64,000 nt of DNA, taken from positions 3,257,783 to 3,321,782 of the forward strand of contig BCIM01000001.1 of NCBI GenBank assembly GCA_039545315.1. The letters are read 5' to 3'. The translations under genes and the position numbers were made by a program. Below are positions 33,334-45,769 of the stretch, piece after piece. Under the pieces are notes generated by a model. It was not told the origin of the DNA and searched no databases. It saw nothing but the letters and a program-made list of their open reading frames with translations. The stretch is from Kondoa malvinella (Eukaryota; Basidiomycota; Agaricostilbomycetes; Agaricostilbales; Kondoaceae). How positions within the stretch are numbered: position 1 is the stretch's first letter; each line of letters opens with the position of its first letter.

Positions 33334-36300
33334 ATGATGCACAGATCTGTCTCCCTCGCGCTAGCAGCTGCGGCTCTTTTGAGCCCAGTTGCAGCGCACG
33401 AGTCATGTCTCACTATCATGAAGAGGCAATCTCAAGCGCCAGCTGGTGCTGAATCAGAAGGACCTGTCGATCCTGCTTCTGCTTTCGTCGACAGGCTTCC
33501 TCTGCGAGAAAACGAGGAATGGGATGTGAGCTATTTTTGGCCCGACTGTTTGATCAAGCTGATAGTATCGCCTGACTAGATCTCTACCAGCTACCCCTAT
33601 CCTCGTCGCGCTGAATTCTCTAGCAAGTAAGCCTGCAGCCTCTTTCGAAGTAATTTTGGTTCGCTCATGTTCACGCTCGTGCCTTTCGCAGTGCAACAAC
33701 TTGGGTGCGCCGCGCTGTCCAGGGCTTACTGTCGCTAGTATTGACATGTTTGTGCAGTCCCGCTCTGATCTTCACCCTAATGGTCGCGAATTCGTTTTCG
33801 ACACTCTTGGAGAACTCTACTGCCTTCCAATCGAAGGTGGACAAGCAAAGAGAATCCTCGCAGGGGTCCCTTGGGATTTGGATCCTCGCTTCAACGCGGA
33901 TGGTACTCAGCTGCTCTACGTCTCGGACGCAGGCCAAGGAGCTCAAAAGTGTGTATTTGCCTTGTGTTTGCGACAATACAGTCACTCAATGATCGCAGTG
34001 TCTGGATGATGCCTTACACCACCTGTGACGAGATGGACATCGACAACGAGGACCGTCTTCAGAGCCGCTCTTCTTTGTGGGAGCGCGAAAACGATGCCAC
34101 TCTCTTGCTGAACGGTGAAAAAGAGACTCCAGAGGCTCGCGAACGTCGTCTCCGCGCTGAAGGACGTTTCGAATCGTACGTAGTGTTGTGTCATTTAGAC
34201 ACGAGCTGATCTTCTTCTAGGCGCATGCTGACCAACGAAACCTATCGATTTGTCACCGCCCCAGCTATCAACCCGAACAACGCATCAGAATTCCTAGTCA
34301 CTCGATGGTACACCTCTACTAGATCCATCGGTGCTGGTGAAATCTGGACCTACCCAATTCTGCCTGAAGGTGTCCCCGTCCCACAAGAAAGCGGTCGTCG
34401 TGTTGCACCAAGGAAGCTACCCACTGGCGGTACTCCTGCTGACTACGGATCAGTTCAGATGGGTAAGCTTTGTATTGCTTTCGAACAAGGCTTTGCTGAT
34501 TCAGCCCACAGGACCTGAGATGGGTCAATTCTACTCGAACGACCAGGTCATCTATGCCCAAAACATGGCTGACCAGCCGTCTGGTGTATGTCGATACTGT
34601 GTTCAGTCCAGTGCACCGCTGACAACCCGTTCTAGACCTTCCAATACTCAAAAAATGTTCACAACAGCATCTACTCCATGTTCTTGCGCAACATTACTGC
34701 CGGTACCGAAGAAGAGATCAACACTGCTACTCCCGGCGGAGCTTCTCGCCCACAGCTATCACACGACCGCAAGACGCTTGCCTACGTGAAGCGTGTCGAG
34801 TCTCGCTCAGTCCTTGCTTTCTACGATTTCGACTCTGGTGAAAACAGACATGCGAGTCCCGCACATGCTTGCTATCTGCCTGTGCTAATTTTCATATAGG
34901 TCTGGGGCGAGCTTACTCCCGATCAGCAAGCTCTGTATGCACCAGGAGTAAGTTTGCATTGCACTAAAGAAAGAAGTGTGACTAATGATTTTGCTTAGGG
35001 CACCTACCCTGGCTTCCAATGGTCATCAGACGACTCCTTCATCCTTCTTTGGGCTCGCGGTACCTTCTGGAAGAGTAAGTTTGTAGTCTTGACATGTCGA
35101 TTCGGTTCACTAAAATGGCCTTAGTCTACACCGACCCTTCGATCCCTGCCGACAAACGTGGAGAGCGTATCAACTTCAAGATCAACTACTCTATGGCACT
35201 CGGAGAGAAGCGTCTCAGTGAAATCGACTTGTCATTCGAAGAAGGCGACACTCAGCCTCTGACTGCTCTTCGCGAATTCGATGTTAACGAAGATGGCACA
35301 TTCATTGTCTTCAACGGTGGCGCGAGAACACATGCAGCCTACCTTCGCAACAATGCCTCTACTACGCCATTCCCTATCCCCACTATCTACTCAACTGACA
35401 AGCCTTACTTCACGCCATCGCTGGTCCCTGCCACCGAGTCCCCAGTGATCATTCACGCACGATGGGACGACCAGGTAAGCTTCTGCTCTTGACATATTTC
35501 GCACCCTGACAGAGAAACAGGAATTCTCCACTTTCGAAATGAGCTTCCTCGACCAGAACATTGCTATCCAGCTTGACGGTTTCCCTCGCGATATTGGTCG
35601 ATACCAGAACCCTGTCGTCTCTACTGCCGCGGCGAACGGTGACCGTACCATTGCATTCGTGCGCTCCGGCCCAACCTCTTTGACTGGCCAGATCAAGGAG
35701 CCTCTGTACGCTGGTATCTGGGTTGGAACTGTCAACATCCCAGCTACCGTCACTGCAGACACTAAAATCACCATCACCAATCCTCGTCAAGCAAGCACCC
35801 GCTCGGGCGACTACAGACTTCGATTCTCACCTGACAACACTGGTCTTTACTTGCAAGGACTCTTGCCCTCTTCAGTCCTTCTCGACATTGCTACTGGCGA
35901 GACTACTCCTATCGAATCCAGTTATGCCGCCACTGAAGTCGTTGCATCTCCTTCAACCGGTGGAGCTCGCACGCACGATTGGGTAGCCTTCCAAGACTAC
36001 AAGCAGGCCTACCTCGCACCAGCTACCGCTAACGGCAGTCGCTCTGACGAATTATGGTCCAAGCCGGGTGAAGCACCAGAAGGCATTGTCCGACTCTCTG
36101 TCGACTCTGGTCACGACCTCACATTCTCCAAAGATGGAAGCAAGATCTTCTGGGTTTCTGGCCCTGAAGTTGCTAGACTCGATATCTCTCGCCTGTCAGA
36201 GTGCTCTGCTGCTATCGCTGCTGATCAATCGACTTTCGGTTACGAGTGCATTCAAGGCATTGCCGATAAGTTCAGCTTCTCCGAGCTCCGCTACAAGACT

Positions 36301-38127
36301 TTGGCTGCTAAGAACCGCGAGCTGACTGGTGGATCCAACAAGGTCTTGATCTACAATGCCGATATCCTCACCATGGAAGAGAAGCATGCTGAACCAATGA
36401 AGGGCGCTTCAATGCTCGTCGTCGATGGCCGCATCAAGGAAATTGGCTACGACCTAAACGTTCCGGAAGGCACCAAGAAGATCGACGCAGAAGGCGCGGT
36501 GGTCATGCCTGGTCTCATTGATGTAAAATTCCCTCCGTTTTGTCCGTTCGCTGTCCTGATGCAATTTTCAGTCCCATGCTCATTGGTCAATCACGTCTAC
36601 CTTACCTGCGAGGAGCGTACGTCCCTGGTGCTCTTAGTATTGTCGCATAATGCTAACATAAAGGTTGGCGACTGTTTCAGTGGAAGTTAGCATTTTCCCT
36701 GAGTCTTCGGTTGGCGTGACTCATTTGACGTCACTTTTTAGCTTGCGCGCTCAGCTCGCCTACGGTATCACAACACTTCACAACCCTTCGAACGACAATG
36801 TGGACGGTTATGTTGAGCGAGAAATGGTCGAATCCGGTTACATGCTTGGCTCCAGAGTAAGCTATGCGTTGTGGTGACGCGCTCGGCTGATTGCTATTAG
36901 ATCTACCACACTGGCAATGTTCTTTACGGTGCAGATGGCGCAAACAGAGTCGAAATTAACCGACTCGAAGATGCTAGACAAGCTTTACGTCGTATCAAGA
37001 AGGAAGGTGGCCCAGCCTCCTTCTCTGGCAAGAACTACAACCAGCCAGTCAGATCTGCTCGTCAACGCTTCCTTCTGGCTGCCAAAGAGGTCGATTTCCA
37101 AATTGTACCAGAAGGGTCAGTCTTCTTCCATCAGCTGTCCTTGCGAGAACCTGACGCATGCACGCTATGTAGTGGCATGAACTTTGACATGGACTTGACA
37201 CATGTCGTTGATGGCAGTGAGTTGTGTTTATGTGTATCTGGTTTTTCGAAGTCTGACTTTGACAATAGCTACCACCAATGAGCACAACCTGCCCATCGAA
37301 ACGCTCTACCCAGATGTCATCCAACTCTATGCTGCTTGTGGTAGCGCAATGTCCCCGACTAACGTAGTTAGCGTAAGCTCGCAATGTCTCCGATCTTCAT
37401 TTTCGCTCACTGACATGTCCTCGTGACTGCTTTGCCGTCAACAGTATGCGGAAAAAATGGGGGAGATCTACCTTTGGAGCAACGGCGATCTCTTCAACGA
37501 TTTCAAGCTTTTGTCCTACATTGATCGCGCTAGCCTCGAAGAAACCGCTTTTGAGACGATTTCTGCGCCGAACATCTCCTTTTCTCATTGGAATGTGTCG
37601 AGGTCGAATGGAAGAATGTTCGATGAAGGTGTGCCCATCATTCCAGGTGGACACGGAGAGGTAGCAATGATTCCAGCGCTTTTCGATTTTTGCTGATTTT
37701 GATAACAGACTCCCCTTGGTCGCGCTTTCCACTGGGAGCTCGAGTCCTACACTGAGGGCCTCGGTATCTACAGCGTAAGTCGCAAGGAAAGCTAGCTTTC
37801 GTGTCTGACTTTGTCAAATAGATTCTTCGCGCTGCCACCTACACAGCTTCGAAAGCTCTCGGTATCTACAAAGACATTGGTACGCTCAAGCCAGGCAAGC
37901 TCGCCGACTTCATCGTCTTCAAGCCTGGCTGCTCTCCCTTGGACGACATCACTTTCACTCGCAAGATTCGATATGTTGGACGAGGAGGTGCCGTCTACAA
38001 AGGTGAAAGTCTCGAAGAGGTCTACCCTAAGGAAGGTCGTACTTGGGATGGTGAGTCCTCGCTGCCAGTCTTAGCACAGACTTTGATAGTCTTGTCAGGT
38101 CCTCAAATCAACTATCCAGTTGTATGA
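33334..38127 (+). CDS. Secreted amidohydrolase with N-terminal TolB/beta-propeller-like half
   Basis: This hydrolase of about 1150 residues has a signal peptide (MMHRSVSLALAAAALLSPVA). The N-terminal half contains propeller blades of the PD40/TolB type: LHPNGREFVFDTLGELYCLP with IEGGQAKRI, DPRFNADGTQLLYVSDAG, YPGFQWSSDDSFILLWARG, YRLRFSPDNTGLYLQGLLP and DLTFSKDGSKIFWVSG. The C-terminal half is an amidohydrolase barrel: VLIYNADILTMEEK, VMPGLIDSHAHW (HxH metal motif), LAYGITTLHNPSND, EHNLPIETLYPDVIQLYAAC, VPIIPGGHGE and GTLKPGKLADFIVFKPG. This architecture is well known in bacteria. About 18 introns were joined, including a 5-nt exon at 36681-36685. The substrate is unknown; a cyclic amide or peptide-like compound outside the cell is a guess from the superfamily. 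Confidence 0.85.
36681..36685 (+). other. Inferred 5-nt microexon in the amidohydrolase gene
   Basis: Joining the exon ending ...SHAHWSITSTLPARS (donor at 36617) to the exon starting LRAQLAYG (36742) needs the bases TGGAA at 36681-36685, bounded by cag before and gttagc after. The result reads S-W-N-L-R-A-Q-L-A-Y-G-I-T-T-L-H, matching the NWN..LA[YF]GVTT.HDPS motif of homologous amidohydrolases. Flanking introns would be 64 and 56 nt. Other joins gave stops or lost this motif. Confidence 0.65.
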
Positions 38128-38244
38128 AGTGAAAATGGGAGACTTTAATGTCTATAAAAGATATCTTAAAGTGTTAATAGCCAAACAAAATGGATTGTGT
38201 CGTTCCCTGCTACAATACAGCTTCCTTTGCGTGGCAAATACGAT

Positions 38245-38763
38245 ATGACCAGCAGGCGAGCCCGGGCCAAGTCTGTTCTTGAGCTCGACCCGTCAAGTCA
38301 CAATATCAACAATATGAGCCTGCCTTCATCAAGACTAGGCCAAGCACAGACGGGCTACAGGGGCAAAGATGCTCAAACGACCCTGTTAGGTCGCAATCCG
38401 CTGCTCAGAAAGATCTTCTACGGAATCATTCTCGTCGGCGTGTGCTGGATACTCTGGGGCTTGACTGTGTAAGCGAGCAGCTCGTGTAGGCCCTTCGTGT
38501 GTCTGATAAAATCGCTGCGCTTTCAGCAAAATCGAAGAGGAAATCTTTGAATGGACAGAACATGAGCACAAGGTGCATCAGAGCAGGCCGCACTTGGCAA
38601 AGGTCGAGAGGTATATCTATCGCAGCACGCTAGACGTGCAATCAGGCTGACAGTCGCGCTCAGATATTCCCCTGAACATCGCTATCGTCCAGCTGCCTCA
38701 CCCATAGTCAAAGTCACCGACAAGGCAGGCAAGATCAAGGTGAAGGGCCAGTACCACAATTGA
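38245..38763 (+). CDS. Uncharacterised single-pass membrane protein
   Basis: Three exons (38245-38468, 38527-38610, 38664-38763) join in frame to 135 residues, starting MTSRRARAKSVLELDPSS. One strong hydrophobic segment (about residues 57-75, IFYGIILVGVCWILWGLTV) follows a basic region. A charged, probably helical tail comes next (KIEEEIFEWTEHEHKVHQ) and ends VTDKAGKIKVKGQYHN. There is no cleavable signal peptide, so a tail- or signal-anchored membrane protein is likely. The family is not recognised. It starts only 117 bp after the amidohydrolase stop on the same strand. Confidence 0.6.
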
Positions 38764-38851
38764 GCATCAGAGTATCGCGGCGGACAATTACAGAGCTAGG
38801 TCTTTACATTCACTTGTACATACATCCCATTACACGTTTGTTTTGTTACCT

Positions 38852-41800
38852 TCATTCTCTGCTTCTATGTGTTCCTGTATTGCTTTGCATCTGATCGTAC
38901 TGCTGGTACAGTAGCTTGAAGCAAGAGAAGGCTTCTCGCTCAACAGACGATATGAGTTCTTGTTTTGGTCGAGCTGGATCTCGAGGCGTCCAGCTGTTCA
39001 TAGCGCGCTGAAGCTTGGTAGGCATAACACCAGAACAAAATGCAGCTGCTGTATCGCACAGGGTTGTCCAGTCTAGTTGCTGCTTGTATACTGATGGTGA
39101 TTTGACTTCATGCAGAAAGAGCAGTAGGTCGGCCAGAGAAGAAGTGATGAGTGTGATGAATGTCTGCACGAGCGTCAGTCTAGTATAGCCAAGTCGCTGC
39201 TTGTAGCTCACCGGCGAGCTTGTGCTTGCTAGCGCTTCCTCGATACAAGCCAGATAAGGTGCTGTCCAGGTAGGGTTTTGCGATGATCCGCTGAGCGATA
39301 GCAGCTTGATAGATAGATGTAGCTGAGCCAGTACTTTCGCTGCTTCTTGTGTCTTTGCGTTGCTATCGTCATTTGCTGCCAACCGAAACAGAGCAAGTGA
39401 GGCGATGGCTTTATGCCAGCTATCGACGAAGGGCAAATCGAGTTTCCGTTCCGAGTCCAGTAGCAATGACAGAGCGGCGAGGTTGTAGGCGCATAGTTGG
39501 GCAGAGCAAGGGTCGGAAAGCAGAGTAGGCCAGACTGCAGGTGACAGTAAAGCTGCTCCAGCGGTAGCGACCAAACAGTCGAAGTCTTGTCTGCGGAAGC
39601 CCTGCAGAAATCTTGCACTGCAAAGTGTGTTGATGCAGGTCTGTGAGAGAATGTGCCGACGTGTTTGGTCTGACTGTGCTGCGAGTTTCTGTGGCACGAC
39701 CTAGCCCGACTCTCAGACTCGCTTGCATAAACAACAGTGGCCGTACCTTTAGCAGGTCGAGCGGCCCTTCCGGACAATGAGTGATGTTTCGCAAGTGCTC
39801 TTCTGTAGCTGTAGCTAATACCGACAGAAGCGATCGAGTCGAATTGAGCTTCTGGCCAGGAGTGAGCAGGCTTTCTAGAGTGCTTTGAGTGCACCCAAAT
39901 CGCCTAACTGCAAGTTGGACGAATCCGACTATAGAACTTTCGAAAGGTTGCTATTAGATGATTAATAATAGCTCCCTCCTTAAACACACAAGCCTCACCG
40001 ACACGTCTTCTTGGGTAGCAGCAAGCACTAGAGCTATTGTTTTGCACAGTGAATCCACTTCCAGTGTTTGCGGACAGTCGTGCATGAAGCGACCAAAGCG
40101 GGACAGAAAGATTGCAAAGCGTTCCATAGCGGAAGCACTTAGGTCACCTCCATGAGTGTCTTCGACGTACAGCTGGACTTGGCGCAAGATAGAAGAGAGA
40201 ATCTCTGGTCGGCTGACTGCCATTATCGAATTGAGATCCGCGAGTGGTGCATCATATAAGGATGGACGTTGATGTAGATCGACTGACTCGATAATTGCCT
40301 TCAGTATGGTATAGCGGAGCTTGGAGTTAGTCGGAGAAAGATCATCTTCGTCACTTGCTAAAGCCTGTCATAGCTGTAAGACACGACAATTCGGTAAGAC
40401 GAAGAGTGCTCACTCGGAAGATGAGTACAAAAACGCCCTCCTGGTCGCGATAGTGTAACAGAGCCTTTCTCATGAAGGGCAACCCTTCTTTGGTAGGCCA
40501 TATCGACAGCATGGCTGTAAGACTGGCTGAGACAGCTCGACCGAGTATACTTAAGCCAGACTTGGGCGCAAATTCTAGAAGACATGTGAGGCACGCCCAG
40601 ATAGTACTCCGTACATCGAAGGGACAGCAAGTCGTTTGGAGGGCGCTGCATAGCTTCTTGGCAACTTCGACCAATGCCTCCGCAAAGGGTGCGATGTCTT
40701 GCTTGCAGATCGCCACGAGCAAAGAGTCCAGCAAAGTACAGCTATCAATATGGGAGAGTTCGGCAGGATCGAGGCTTTGAATGTAATCCAGAAATATTGG
40801 CAAGAAACGATGGCCGATCAGCCGGTTTTCGCTCTCTCCGGGCTCATCGATCCTCGAGACCATGGATAGGTGCACAGGAGAGTCAAAGACTGACTTGAGA
40901 GAGCTGAAAATAGCTATTGCTCGAGGTTTTGCTGGAAGAAGGCTGCCGTAGCGAATCTTGCCGGCAGAGACCAATTGGCAATGCGCAAAGCCAAGAGCCT
41001 TCGCCAACTCTAGCTTAACTGTGTCCTTGTCTTCTCTTGAGTCGTGCGGTCCCGCGCAGCTTAGAGCTTGGAGAAGCAAAGCTTGCTGCAAATCTGTCGA
41101 GGCTTGGGCTTGGCGTAAGGCTTCAACAATCTTCGAATAAGGTATGACGGTCCAGCTTGGCAGCCGAATACGCATAGAGCGGACTAAGCAGCAGATTTCA
41201 AGGCGGGTCGACACGTGGCAAGACAACAACGACTTCGTCAAGACTTCTGTTGTAGCAGCTAGTTGATCTTCAGTAAGCACATCCATGTATAGTTCTGCAG
41301 TATTGCGGGTCTGAATATTCTCGCTGTGCCGTAAGCTGAAAAAAGTCAAGAGCAGAGGGCCAAGTGCCACTGCTGATTGAAGCTTTGAAGATTTGTCTGC
41401 TTTGAGATACTCGAAAAGATCGTAAATGAGCTCATTAAAGGTGTAGGGCGGCTCGTCCAAAGCATGGATTGCCGATACCAAGCTTCTGTTGGCGAAATTG
41501 TTCACAATCGAAAGCATAAATGGCATGCGACGAGGACTCTTCAATTCTCCGATACGGAATGCAGAAAATGCCATTGAAAGCAGCAATTGACCGTGCTCTT
41601 CGATGATAGCTGCGCTATCAATACGAGGATTTGGCACAACCTACATCATTTGCATTTAATGAAGGGCAAGGCGAAAAGGCATGATCTCACTGACCAGCAT
41701 GACGTACAGCCAGGCTCGAATAGTAGCTCGCAGTTCAATACTCTTAGATTTGACCAAAGCCGCGATAAATTTCATCATCCGCTCGCACAAGAGGAACTGA

Positions 41801-44800
41801 TGACCTGTGAGACTGGCTCGTTGGGCAGCAAAAGCCCCTTGATCGAGCAATCCACCATCTTGTAGGTATTGGGGACCAACAGAGGCCAAGAGTGCATATG
41901 CAGAAAGACCGGACCGAACGATGTTCTGTGCTTCGGTATAGGCGCTCTCGCAAGCCGTCATCAGAAATGGTTGCTGTCGAGACAATATGCCGACAAGCGT
42001 TTCCGCAGCCGCTTCGCAAACTTCTGGATCCAGATCTATACTTGCGAGGTAGGCCATACCCTCGAGCAGGATCGCGACTGAGGCTAGATCGCCAGAATCA
42101 CATTGTGTTGCCAGAGACGCCAAGACATCATTTCCAGGAGGCACTCCCATGCTCATAAGTAGGCGAAACATGCAAAGTTTGTTCAGTAGAGGTCGGTCGG
42201 CTTCAATGAAGAGGAAGTGCCAATAGTCTGTCGCGAATAGGCGCATGACTTGGTTTCTCATATCCTAATGCCTAATATCAAGTTCCGCCTCGGCTATATC
42301 AGCAACACATACCTTATTCATCAAGACTTCGCTGATGTCAAACACAATTGCCTCCTGCAGCCAACGACCCACGAGGTAGTTCATCTGATCCCTTACCAGT
42401 CCAATAGCCTCCAGCTTGCGCAGATGGGTTAGAAGGCGAGCAATTTGCTCCACAGGAGATCTTGCCTGCGCCCCTGGAGAATCTTGAATGATCGAGACTG
42501 ACGTATCGAAGAGCAAGTCCCCATACGCAAAGATCGAGGACAGATCGGCGAGGGATTTCAGCCAGGGTTGCACATGTAGTCGATGGAAGTGTGCTCGCTG
42601 TCGCAGGACTTCTGCACCGCCAGCGGTACTTGGATTGCGCCGTCTCTTTTGCGGTGCGATCTTGGAACGAGCAACAGCCAATAGCTGATCTTTGTCGTTG
42701 GTGCACCACCGAAGCAGAGCTTTGACGATTCGAAAGACACAGATATCGGAGAGACAATGAAGAGGCCCGCACCTGTTTGCGAGAAGGAGGAAGCCGAACT
42801 CCTGAACCTCGGGTTGCTGATCGAGCAGACATGCCTCGATAGCAGTAAGAGTCGCATCAGCGGCAGTCGTCTCGTCCAGAAGCGAGGGTAGGCCGAATGA
42901 GATCTTGTATGTATCGTGAGATAATGATGTCCGAGCTTGACAAAGAGCATCGAGCATATTTTGCGAAGCCAATCTTGTCTTTAGCCGAAAGTCTCGCTGA
43001 ATTACTTTCTCAGCCAAAGATTGGTCCATGTTGGTGAAGACGTCCTGATCCGAGTCTAGGTCGAGGTGATCTTCCGTCAAACACACATCTTCAGGTCTTC
43101 GCAGATAAGAGGCGAGAAAGATGTGAAAGTCAGGCGAAAAGATGAAATGCGCATGTCTTTGATCGGGAAAGTAGTCTTCCAACAAAGGCGGCAGCACTAG
43201 TTGAGCAGCTTCGCAGGCTCGTCCGAACAGTTGAGTGTAGAAATGTAGCTCGAAAGGATCGAAATCGCCTTTCTCGACCTGTTGAGGCAAGTCTTGCTCC
43301 ACGATACAGATCCCACTTGCAATACCGATGTTGAGTATTTCTAATTGTGCAGCTAATGTAGAATAGGTGATTGCTGCTTCGGCGTATGAAAGGCGCAAGA
43401 TCTCATCCTTTGAAAGTATCGCATCTGCGTATACGTCGACAAAGCTTCGCCGTAGCTTGTTCCAGTCGATGGTGATCTGGGAAAGTGAGAACGTAATTGA
43501 CGGAAAGCAAGGAGTGGAGACTGAGGCGAGACAAGAAGTGTGTGCTACAGAACAGCAATCAATGCAGATGTATGCTTGCTTGTACATTCCCCATAGCTGG
43601 CACCAATCAGCTCCTACTTAGCGCACAGCGAACGAAACATACTGGCTCAAGGCAACAATGACAAAGCGTTAAGCCAAAAAAATTCGCCTGGTAAAATCGA
43701 TGACCATCAATCTCCCTCGCGCCTCCATCTTTCACCAGTTGATATCTCAGCGCTCCAACTTTTGTCCCATGCTCGCCCGCAAAGTTGACCATGTTGAATC
43801 CGCCAGTTGCGTCATAACAGTCGATATGAAGAGGCTGATGAACGCCTGTTGTGCATGCAAGTGCAAATCCTGTAACGGTTTCTCGACATGTAGCACAAAC
43901 TTGATCTGATGTCGCAAAGTATTGAATGCACCAATAGCGTTCTGTTGAATGTACCGTTCCGGATATCAACAGCGGTGCCGAGCAGACTGTGTAATGAGGT
44001 AGGATTGAAGCGTAAAAGGTATATAATGCTGAAATTGCCCGCGTTCGAGCAGAGGAACTTCCATATGCGACCAAATTCAAGAGGTCTTGATGTAGAGACG
44101 GAAAAGTGTCGACGAGAAGGCGCAAGAGGATCAGACTGTTGTTAACAGTCATCGACTCGATTTCAATATCGGCAAGCAACGCATCCAGTAAAGCAGGTAT
44201 GAGAGCGCGTTGACCACGCAGGGTATCTGAAGACAGCAGCGCAGCTTCTGAAGTCGCTCTTCCGCTAACAATGATTTTCCGATCGCCGTCTTCCAAAGCC
44301 AAAGGTCGAAGCGTATAATTACTCGCCGAAGAGTCTGTCGGTTGCTGTACGTGAATAGCCGGATGTCCCGTCGCAAGATTAGGCACAGCTGAAATGGCAC
44401 TTTGAGCAGCTTGTAGCCTTTTATCGAGATTGTTTGTTGCGTTAGTGAAATACTGGATGAGTCGACGCTTCGGATTGCCTTGAAAGCTGGCCAGAGCGGT
44501 CAAAGCTATTTGTTGAAGAGTAAGGTGCTGAAGATCTGACGCAAGGCCAGCCTGCAAGATGTGCAGAATGTCGACAAAGATCGATTCCAGAGCCAACGGT
44601 GGTTTGCACAGCGAGAAGTTGCTGATCTGCTGCGAGCCAGCGAAGACGGCCAGTCGGCCCATCAATTGCATGAGGAGATGCTGAGCTTCGATAAACTGCT
44701 CATGTTGCTGGGCTGGTTCCTTGCGGGCTGGAGAGGCTGGAGGTGAATGCCGGAAGAAGCGACGACCAGGCGAGGAAGCTCCAGGAGAGCCAGGCGGCGA

Positions 44801-45187
44801 GATACCGCGCGAGGAAGGTTCATATAGAGGGCTACCAAAAAGGTCCCAAGAGCGCTCCCTGGCAAAGTTGAGGACATCTCGCACTTGTACAGTAAGATCA
44901 ACGATGCTGTCTATAGCTCTTGCATCCGCCGGAATTGCACTGAACAGCTCCGCGTGAAAGGGCTCGAGCGCATCTTGCAGACGAGACAGCAAATGAAGCA
45001 GTAATTTTCTGGTTTCCGCAATGCCAGCAAGAGACTTTTGCTGCTTCAAGCGGTCTGGAGACGCCGACCGCGAGATAGGGCTGGAGCTGAACAGGCCAGT
45101 TTTTGGTATTTGCGTGTCTGGTATCAAAGTGCCGCTTGAGGCTGATATCGCAAGCGTAGAGACGCTCAGTTGAGGTCTATCACTCAT
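38852..45187 (-). CDS. Very large helical-repeat protein with a C1 (phorbol-ester/DAG-type) zinc domain
   Basis: The start ATG 45187-45185 gives MSDRPQLSVSTLAISASSG. The product is about 2000 residues with roughly seven to nine short introns. After a Ser/Pro-rich N-terminus and HEAT-like helices (LLMQLMGRLAVFAGS, ALIPALLDALLADIEIESM), a Cys/His region appears at about 43890-43500. It has VCATCRETVTGFALAC, then a C1 domain joined across an intron: GHRFYQANFFGLTLCHCC, EPLWGMYKQAYICIDCC and AHTSCLASVSTPC. All the spaced His and Cys ligands of the C1 consensus are present. The remaining 1300 residues are helical repeats without further motifs (for example SPVEQIARLLTHLRKLEAIG). C1 domains bind diacylglycerol or act in protein contacts. 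A giant scaffold at membranes is inferred. The family was not identified; UNC79/UNC80-like scaffolds were considered without proof. Confidence 0.7.
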
Positions 45188-45769
45188 TTCGGGGTATCTT
45201 TTACTGCTCTCATGCTTGGTTATCGTTCGTGATCAACGTCCAATTGTCGTCAATTCCAGTCGTCGCTGTCTTGTTTGCTCTGTGCTGTCGCTAACGCAGT
45301 GTCTGCTGTCTACATACGAGCATGTAGGCAGACCGTACGCTCGACGCGATACCCGGCGACGGCTAGTAATGTTTGTTGCTTTGTCGATGTCTCTTGCATG
45401 ACCTCTGGGCTTTCTCTTCGGCTTTTCAGACTCTATTTTAGAGCAAAGCCTTGCCGTACATACTGCCCGTGCGTACATCGCTAGGTTCTGTGGTCGATGG
45501 CACCGATCTCACAAGACGACGCATGTCTCGCTTCAATACCCAATGCTGTGCAATGATTGACATCCACTCCTATCTCTGCTCCGCACATTCGTCTACCTGC
45601 ACAGATGTATGGCCATCTCGCTTTCAATGTGGGTTCCTTTGTCCAGAAAATCACTTTCGCGACATCTGTCAAGCTCTCCTTTTGCCGGAAGCTATTACAG
45701 ACCGAGGAGACTATATCTTTCACTAAACACTCTCCTCACAACGACTTTCAGCAGCTATCGCCGAAGCTA
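45188..45769. other. Divergent intergenic region with uncertain 5' end of the PAQR gene
   Basis: This is the region between the giant C1-domain gene (-) and the PAQR gene (+). Open plus-strand frames at 45557-46021 and 45609-46070 overlap each other and may include the missing N-terminal exons of the PAQR gene. I could not choose between them. No other element was seen. Confidence 0.35.

Noticed and set aside
33101..33337. Small hydrophobic protein just before the amidohydrolase
   Set aside because: No conserved motif, and it ends inside the amidohydrolase start; more likely leader sequence.
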